A stretch of DNA of 38,385 nt from Hydrogenophilales bacterium. Its GTDB lineage: Bacteria; Pseudomonadota; Gammaproteobacteria; Burkholderiales; Thiobacteraceae. The stretch covers positions 1 to 38,385 of the forward strand of contig JACRIU010000046.1 in assembly GCA_016235775.1 (NCBI GenBank). Direction: 5' to 3'. Positions 33,392 through 38,385 of the stretch are shown here, one piece after another; positions within the stretch are counted from its first letter, which is position 1, and each line of letters starts with the position of its first letter. The notes beneath the pieces are model-generated. The model was not told where the DNA came from. It worked only from the letters and a program-made list of their open reading frames with translations, and did not search any database. Made by a program: the position numbers and the translations under genes.

Positions 33392-33489
33392 GGGCCGGCA
33401 ATGAAAGAGTGTGGTAAATTTCTGCTTTTACGGGGGTTTTTGCCGCGCCATTATAGCAGCGGCCCCTAAACCCGCTCCCTCTTCAGCCC

Positions 33490-34236
33490 ATGCAAACAAA
33501 CGAAAAAATCGTTCTCATCACCGGTGGCGCCAAGCGCGTCGGCGCGGCCTCCTGCCGCATGCTGCATGCCCAAGGCGCGCGGCTCATGCTGCACTATCGC
33601 TCGTCGCACGACGAAGCGAAGGCGCTGGCCGATGAGTTGAACCATCTGCGCCGCGATTCCTGCGCCTTGGTGAAAGGCGACCTGCTGCATATCGACAAGC
33701 TGCCGCATCTGGTGGAAGCGACGCTCAAGCATTACGGACAACTCGACGTGCTGATCAACAATGCGTCCAGTTTTTATCCGACTGAAGTGGGCGAGATCAG
33801 CTTGGAAAATTGGGACGATCTGATCGGCACCAATCTCAAAGCGCCCTTATTTCTGGCGCAAGCGGCGGCGGAGGCCTTGCGCCATAGCCATGGGTGCATC
33901 GTCAACATCGCTGACATCCATGCCGAGCGCCCGATGAAGAGCTATGTCGTGTACAGCATCGGCAAGGCCGGGCTGGTGGCCATGACCAAATCGCTGGCGC
34001 ATGAATTGGGGCCGCAGGTGCGGGTGAATGCCGTCGCGCCGGGACCCATCCTTTGGCCGGAGAACGATCCGACTTTCGATGAGACCGAGCGCCGCCGCAT
34101 CATCTCGCACACTGCCTTAAAGCGCGAAGGCAGCGCGGAAGACATCGCACGCGCAGTGCAGTTTTTGGTGTATGACGCGCCTTACGTGACCGGCCAGATT
34201 TTGGCGGTGGATGGCGGGCGGAGCGCGAGTTTGTAG
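33490..34236 (+). CDS. Pteridine reductase-like short-chain dehydrogenase
   Basis: A 248-aa SDR. The cofactor motif TGGAKRVG is at 11-18, HYRSS at 35-39 suggests NADPH, NNASSFYPT is at 90-98, and the catalytic Y155-x3-K159 lies in YSIGKAG. The NNASSFYPT and ADIHAERP segments are typical of pteridine reductases (PTR1/FolM), which reduce dihydrobiopterin or dihydrofolate. This fits the nearby folate enzymes metF and nudB, although it is not in an operon with them. The start at ATG 33490 has only a weak ribosome-binding site. Confidence 0.9.
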   Translation: MQTNEKIVLITGGAKRVGAASCRMLHAQGARLMLHYRSSHDEAKALADELNHLRRDSCALVKGDLLHIDKLPHLVEATLKHYGQLDVLINNASSFYPTEVGEISLENWDDLIGTNLKAPLFLAQAAAEALRHSHGCIVNIADIHAERPMKSYVVYSIGKAGLVAMTKSLAHELGPQVRVNAVAPGPILWPENDPTFDETERRRIISHTALKREGSAEDIARAVQFLVYDAPYVTGQILAVDGGRSASL

Positions 34237-34252
34237 TTTGAAATTATGTTGA

Positions 34253-34325
34253 AACCACGAATGAACACGAATAAAATCGAAAAAGATTTTGGTTTATTAG
34301 TGTGTATTCGTGTTCATTCGTGGTT
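34253..34325. repeat. Inverted repeat of the CACGAAT type
   Basis: A perfect 20-bp inverted repeat, AACCACGAATGAACACGAAT at 34253-34272 against 34306-34325, with a 33-bp AT-rich centre. The word CACGAAT occurs twice per arm. It fills most of the gap between the pteridine reductase and the TtcA-like gene. Confidence 0.88.
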
Positions 34326-34340
34326 ACAAAAGGGTTGGAA

Positions 34341-35135
34341 ATGATCGATCCAGTTAAACCCCCGCGTTCCCTCCTCACCGCCGCCGGCAAAGCCATCGGC
34401 GATTACGCCATGATCCAAGACGGCGACCGTGTGTTGCTGGGCCTGTCCGGCGGCAAAGACAGTCTCTCGTTGTTGCACGTGTTGCTCGATTTGCAAAAGA
34501 AAGCGCCGATCAAGTTCAGTTTGGCCGCGTGCACGATTGATCCTCAATCGACGGACTATGATCCTTCGCCGCTCAAGGATTATGTGCCGCAACTGGGCAT
34601 TCCCTATTTCATGGAGCGCTTCCCGATTATGGAACAAGCCAAAAAATCCATGACCAAGGATTCGTACTGCGCGTTTTGCTCGCGCATGCGGCGCGGCATG
34701 CTTTACGGCTGCGCGCGGCGCGAAGGCTATAACGTGCTGGCGCTGGCGCAGCATCTGGACGATGCGGTGGAGACGTTTTTGATGAGCGCGTTTTTTGGCG
34801 GCAAGCTGCGCACGATGAAGGCGCACTATGTGAACGACGCGGGCGATCTGCGCATCATTCGCCCGTTCATTTATGCGCGCGAACGTCAGACCGCTGCGTT
34901 TGCCCAAAACGCGCCGCTGCCCGTGATACACGAAAATTGTCCGGCGTGTTTCGGCATGCCCACCGAGCGCATGCACATGAAGACGGTGTTGGCGCAATTG
35001 GAACAAGGCAACCCGAATTTGTTTTCCAATACCCTGACCGCGATGCGGCCGTTGCTGGGCGAGCGGGTGATAAAAGAGCATGCCAAGAGAAACAGAAAAT
35101 CTTTAGCCACAGAGGTCACAGTGATTCAGGGTTGA
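34341..35135 (+). CDS. TtcA-like tRNA thiolation family protein
   Basis: A 264-aa N-type ATP pyrophosphatase. The PP-loop SGGKDS is at 36-41, CxxC is C110/C113 in YCAFCSRMRRG, and further cysteines C200/C203 are in ENCPACFGMPTER. TtcA uses such cysteines to hold a 4Fe-4S cluster and thiolates cytidine 32 of tRNA. The sequence differs from E. coli TtcA in length and around the last Cys, so it may be a TtcA-family branch with another target base. I chose ATG 34341; the open frame upstream is made of repeat sequence. The last ten residues (255-264) are encoded by the next inverted repeat. Confidence 0.85.
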   Translation: MIDPVKPPRSLLTAAGKAIGDYAMIQDGDRVLLGLSGGKDSLSLLHVLLDLQKKAPIKFSLAACTIDPQSTDYDPSPLKDYVPQLGIPYFMERFPIMEQAKKSMTKDSYCAFCSRMRRGMLYGCARREGYNVLALAQHLDDAVETFLMSAFFGGKLRTMKAHYVNDAGDLRIIRPFIYARERQTAAFAQNAPLPVIHENCPACFGMPTERMHMKTVLAQLEQGNPNLFSNTLTAMRPLLGERVIKEHAKRNRKSLATEVTVIQG

Positions 35136-35170
35136 AGTTTTTCTCTGTGATCTCTGTGACCTCTGTGGCT
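35105..35170. repeat. Inverted repeat of the CACAGAGGT type overlapping the ttcA-like 3' end
   Basis: A perfect 17-bp inverted repeat, AGCCACAGAGGTCACAG at 35105-35121 against 35154-35170. The left arm and centre encode the end of the TtcA-like protein and its TGA (35133-35135). The right arm is built on the word CTCTGTGA/CTCTGTGG. Confidence 0.88.
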
Positions 35171-35191
35171 GATTTTTAGGAAAATAGACTC

Positions 35192-36325
35192 ATGAAAACC
35201 GACGCCCATAAACGCATCACCTCTTTCATGCCGCCACACCGCACCTTGATGGGGCCAGGCCCCTCGGACGTATCGCAGCGCGTGCTGGACGCCATGGCGC
35301 GGCCCACCATCGGCCATCTCGATCCCGCTTTTGTCGAGATGATGGAGGAAATGAAAACGCTGCTGCGCTATGCGTTCCAAACAGAGAACGATCTGACCTT
35401 CCCGATTTCCGCGCCCGGTTCGGTGGGCATGGAAAGCTGCTTCGTCAATCTGGTGGAGCCGGGCGACCAAGTGATCGTGTGCGTGAACGGTGTGTTCGGC
35501 GGGCGCATGGTGGAGAACGTCAAGCGCTGCGGCGGAACGCCGATCGTGATTCAAGATGCCTGGGGCGCGCCGGTCGATCCGAACAAAGTCGGCGATGCCT
35601 TCAAAGCCAACCCCAATGTAAAAGTGCTCGCTTTCGTGCATGCCGAGACTTCCACCGGCGTGCAATCGGATGCGAAGACCCTGGCCGAAATCGCGCGCCG
35701 GCAGGGCGCGCTGACCATTGTCGATGCCGTGACCTCACTCGCGGGAACAAAGCTCTTGGTCGATGCCTGGGGCTTGGACGCGGTGTATTCGGGCAGCCAA
35801 AAGTGCCTGTCGTGCACGCCGGGATTATCACCGGTGACCTTCAGTCCACGCGTGGTGGAGACCGTCAAAGCGCGCAAAGCGCACGGCCAAAGCTGGTTCA
35901 TGGATTTGAGTTTGGTGCTCGGTTATTGGACCGCGGCCAAGCGCACCTATCACCACACCGCGCCGATCAACGCGCTGTATGGCCTGCACGAATCGCTGGT
36001 GATGCTGCAAGAAGAGGGATTGGAGCATTCCTGGGCGCGGCATCACGCCAATCACCTCAAGCTCAAAGCCGGGCTGGAGCAACTCGGCATTGAATTCCTG
36101 GTGGCGGAGCCCTATCGCCTGCCGCAACTCAACACCATCAAAATACCGTCCGGGGTGGACGATGCCAAAACACGCAGCCGCTTGTTGAATGAGTACAACC
36201 TGGAAATTGGCGCGGGGCTGGGCGATCTTGCTGGCAAGGTGTGGCGCATCGGTCTGATGGGCTACGGCAGCTGCGAAGCGAATGTGAATAAATGCCTGGC
36301 GGCGCTGGGCGAGGTGTTGGCGTAG
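35192..36325 (+). CDS. PLP-dependent alanine/serine-glyoxylate aminotransferase family protein
   Basis: A 377-aa fold-type I PLP enzyme. [15 protein letters not shown] at the start is the family signature. The PLP pocket is seen in D178 (TIVDAVTS), and the PLP lysine is K204 in SGSQKCLS. Relatives transfer an amino group from alanine or serine to glyoxylate, linking C2 and C1/serine metabolism. Nearby metF and ahcY (C1 and methyl cycle) fit that theme but are on the other strand. AGGA lies about 12 nt before ATG 35192. Its TAG stop is the first part of a palindromic repeat (36322-36368). Confidence 0.92.
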   Translation: MKTDAHKRITSFMPPHRTLMGPGPSDVSQRVLDAMARPTIGHLDPAFVEMMEEMKTLLRYAFQTENDLTFPISAPGSVGMESCFVNLVEPGDQVIVCVNGVFGGRMVENVKRCGGTPIVIQDAWGAPVDPNKVGDAFKANPNVKVLAFVHAETSTGVQSDAKTLAEIARRQGALTIVDAVTSLAGTKLLVDAWGLDAVYSGSQKCLSCTPGLSPVTFSPRVVETVKARKAHGQSWFMDLSLVLGYWTAAKRTYHHTAPINALYGLHESLVMLQEEGLEHSWARHHANHLKLKAGLEQLGIEFLVAEPYRLPQLNTIKIPSGVDDAKTRSRLLNEYNLEIGAGLGDLAGKVWRIGLMGYGSCEANVNKCLAALGEVLA

Positions 36326-36368
36326 CGCCGGCATCTTGCCGGCATGCAAGCAGGGATGCTTGCGCTAC
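36322..36368. repeat. 47-bp palindrome that contains both convergent stop codons
   Basis: It runs from GTAGCG (36322-36327) to CGCTAC (36363-36368), with GCCGGCATCTTGCCGGC in the left half. The TAG at 36323-36325 ends the aminotransferase gene and the mirrored TAG at 36365-36367 ends metF. A second copy is at 2504-2549. It could act as a two-way terminator or simply have landed at the junction. Confidence 0.85.
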
Positions 36369-37219
36369 AAACCCAATCGCTGCCAAATCGTCGAGCTCGG
36401 CCCGGCTTGATTCAAGGTGTAGAAATGCAAGCCCGGCGCGCCGCCTTGCAATAAGCGGTCGCACAGATCGGTGACCACATCCAAACCGAAGGCGCGGATC
36501 GAATCCAAATCCTCGCCGTAGGCCTCCAGCCGCTTTCTGATCCAGCGTGGAATCTCCGCGCCGCAGGCGTCGGAGAAGCGCGTGAGTTGCGCGCAATTCG
36601 TGATCGGCATGATGCCGGGCACGATGGGGATGATCACATTCATCGCCGCACAGTCATCCACGAAGCGGAAATATGCATCGGCGTTATAGAAATACTGCGT
36701 GATGGCCGAGCTCGCGCCGGCATCGGCCTTGCGCTTGAAATTGGCGAGATCATCCTGCGCGTTTTTCGCCTGCGGATGGAACTCGGGATAGGCCGCGACT
36801 TCGATGTGGAACCAATCCCCGGTCTGCTGGCGAATGAAAGCCACCAACTCGTTCGCGTAACGAAACTCGCCCGGGTCGGCCATGCCCGAGGGCAGATCGC
36901 CGCGCAAGGCGACGATATGGCGGATACCCTTCGCTTTAAATAGATCGAGAATTTCCTGAATCGATTCCTGGGTCGAACCGATGCACGAAAGATGCGGCGC
37001 GCTGGCGGAACCCGAAGCCTGAATTTCCATCACGGTTTCCAGCGTCCGGTCGCGTGTCGAGCCGCCCGCGCCGTAGGTCACCGAGAAAAATTTGGGTTTG
37101 AGCTGCGCGAGTTGCTGGCGCGTGGCGCGTAGCTTTTCCATGCCCTCGGGTGTTTTTGGCGGGAAAAATTCGAAACTGAACGTTCGTGAGGTGTTAGGGG
37201 TGAGGGGTGAGGTGTTCAT
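36365..37219 (-). CDS. metF: Methylenetetrahydrofolate reductase
   Basis: A 284-aa MTHFR of usual bacterial length. RTFSFEFFPPKTPEG with catalytic E17, FSVTYGAGGSTRDRT, and the folate/FAD segments HIVALRGDLP and PIVPGIMPI are all present. It reduces 5,10-methylene-THF to 5-methyl-THF for methionine synthesis. The first 11 residues (MNTSPLTPNTS) come from a repeat sequence (37186-37214) and are not part of the conserved fold. Its ATG overlaps the stop of the four-helix-bundle gene by 4 bp. The metF/ahcY neighbourhood is normal; the gene between them is not. Confidence 0.95.
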   Translation of the reverse strand: MNTSPLTPNTSRTFSFEFFPPKTPEGMEKLRATRQQLAQLKPKFFSVTYGAGGSTRDRTLETVMEIQASGSASAPHLSCIGSTQESIQEILDLFKAKGIRHIVALRGDLPSGMADPGEFRYANELVAFIRQQTGDWFHIEVAAYPEFHPQAKNAQDDLANFKRKADAGASSAITQYFYNADAYFRFVDDCAAMNVIIPIVPGIMPITNCAQLTRFSDACGAEIPRWIRKRLEAYGEDLDSIRAFGLDVVTDLCDRLLQGGAPGLHFYTLNQAGPSSTIWQRLGL

Positions 37220-37599
37220 GTATCGATTTTCTTCCGCATGTGGTTAATTAGGCCGCCAAGCAGGGAAAACGTTTTGTCTAGTTGCTCGGTGGGGAAAGCG
37301 TCGCTTGGTAGATATCCAAGTTCACGCGCAATGATGAGTTGAGTATCGATTTCACTCAGGGAGCCACTAGCGATTCCGAGAAAGTGAAGAAACTCTCGGT
37401 CAGTAAAACGGGCGCAGCCCTCCGCGATATTCGACGGCACGGATACTGCCGCCCTACGTATCTGACTCGTGAGGCCATAATTTTCGTGGGGTGGGAAAGC
37501 AGAGGTGAGGCCGTAAATCTGTTTGACCAGATCGATAGCTGTTTTCCACACCTCTAAGTCGTGGTGTTTACGCCTCACCCCTAACTCCTTACCCCTCAC
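37186..37599. mobile_element. Cassette: four-helix-bundle gene between inverted G/C-strand repeats
   Basis: The left repeat 37186-37214 and the right repeat 37571-37599 are inverted relative to each other. They share an exact 13-bp core, GTTAGGGGTGAGG (37193-37205 against the complement of 37573-37585), within about 29 bp of similar GTGAGG words. The right one supplies the ribosome-binding site of the inner gene and the left one the N-terminal codons of metF. Together they could form one long stem around the gene's RNA. Confidence 0.65.
37216..37578 (-). CDS. Four-helix-bundle protein (23S rRNA intervening-sequence protein family)
   Basis: A 120-aa protein with HHDLEVWKTAIDLVKQIYGL at the N-terminus and the family signature QIRRAAVSVPSNIAEGCAR, then FLHFLGIASGSLSEIDTQL. 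These proteins form four-helix-bundle oligomers and occur inside 23S rRNA intervening sequences and in many other places; related Avd proteins serve retroelements. The function is not established. I chose GTG 37578 because AAGGAG lies 6 nt upstream; the frame also opens at GTG 37599 within the repeat. It is the middle gene of ahcY-4HB-metF, 31 bp after ahcY and overlapping metF by ATGA. Confidence 0.88.
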   Translation of the reverse strand: MRRKHHDLEVWKTAIDLVKQIYGLTSAFPPHENYGLTSQIRRAAVSVPSNIAEGCARFTDREFLHFLGIASGSLSEIDTQLIIARELGYLPSDAFPTEQLDKTFSLLGGLINHMRKKIDT

Positions 37600-37609
37600 A
37601 CCATTACCG

Positions 37610-38385
<776 letters not shown>

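Overview
The window looks like chromosome of a betaproteobacterium, probably in or near Nitrosomonadales (Gallionella/Sulfuricella/Thiobacillus-like). This rests on gene content and order: fmdB-DUF502-aspS-nudB-EEP-clsB on one strand, ahcY next to metF, and a MidA-type methyltransferase beside a pteridine reductase. Base composition is moderately GC-rich. I could not run a database search, so the taxon is an inference.

Layout. 1-11.3 kb is mostly housekeeping: the 5' end of ruvC, yebC, a YjgR/HerA-like ATPase, an unrecognised 531-aa protein, an M42-like peptidase, a small membrane protein, then the minus-strand fmdB...clsB run. 11.46-14.1 kb holds a plus-strand unit of thioredoxin-like protein, double CcdA/DsbD-like transporter and MerR regulator, plus a separately spaced secreted DsrE-like protein. 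The unit sits behind a textbook MerR-type promoter. 14.1-16.9 kb is an island of toxin-antitoxin (TA) modules: RelE/Phd, a PIN pair, an intact ccdAB, a dead ccdAB copy, and a duplicated 3' end of the merR gene. 17-23.4 kb is a cusCBA metal-efflux operon whose CusB carries a C-terminal CusF domain, led by a small Cys-rich secreted protein. An ankyrin protein, another PIN/antitoxin pair, a MITE-like palindrome and hrpA follow. 29-32.2 kb is a second accessory patch: a GIY-YIG protein between inverted repeats, DUF4160/DUF2442, a frameshifted RelE-type toxin with its intact antitoxin, and higBA. 32.2-38.4 kb returns to housekeeping: MidA-like methyltransferase, pteridine reductase, TtcA-like protein, PLP aminotransferase, metF, a four-helix-bundle gene and partial ahcY.

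The most distinctive property is the number of small palindromic repeats at gene ends. At least five share one design: two arms made of short, imperfectly repeated words, facing each other across a 30-80 bp centre. Other repeats supply the stop codons of two convergent genes, add an in-frame tract inside hrpA, and flank the four-helix-bundle gene set between ahcY and metF.

The best candidate for an underdescribed system is the thioredoxin / asymmetric double-CcdA / MerR operon. It looks like a metal-responsive thiol-electron relay across the inner membrane, perhaps with the secreted DsrE-like protein as partner. No CRISPR array, tRNA, rRNA or transposase gene was seen.
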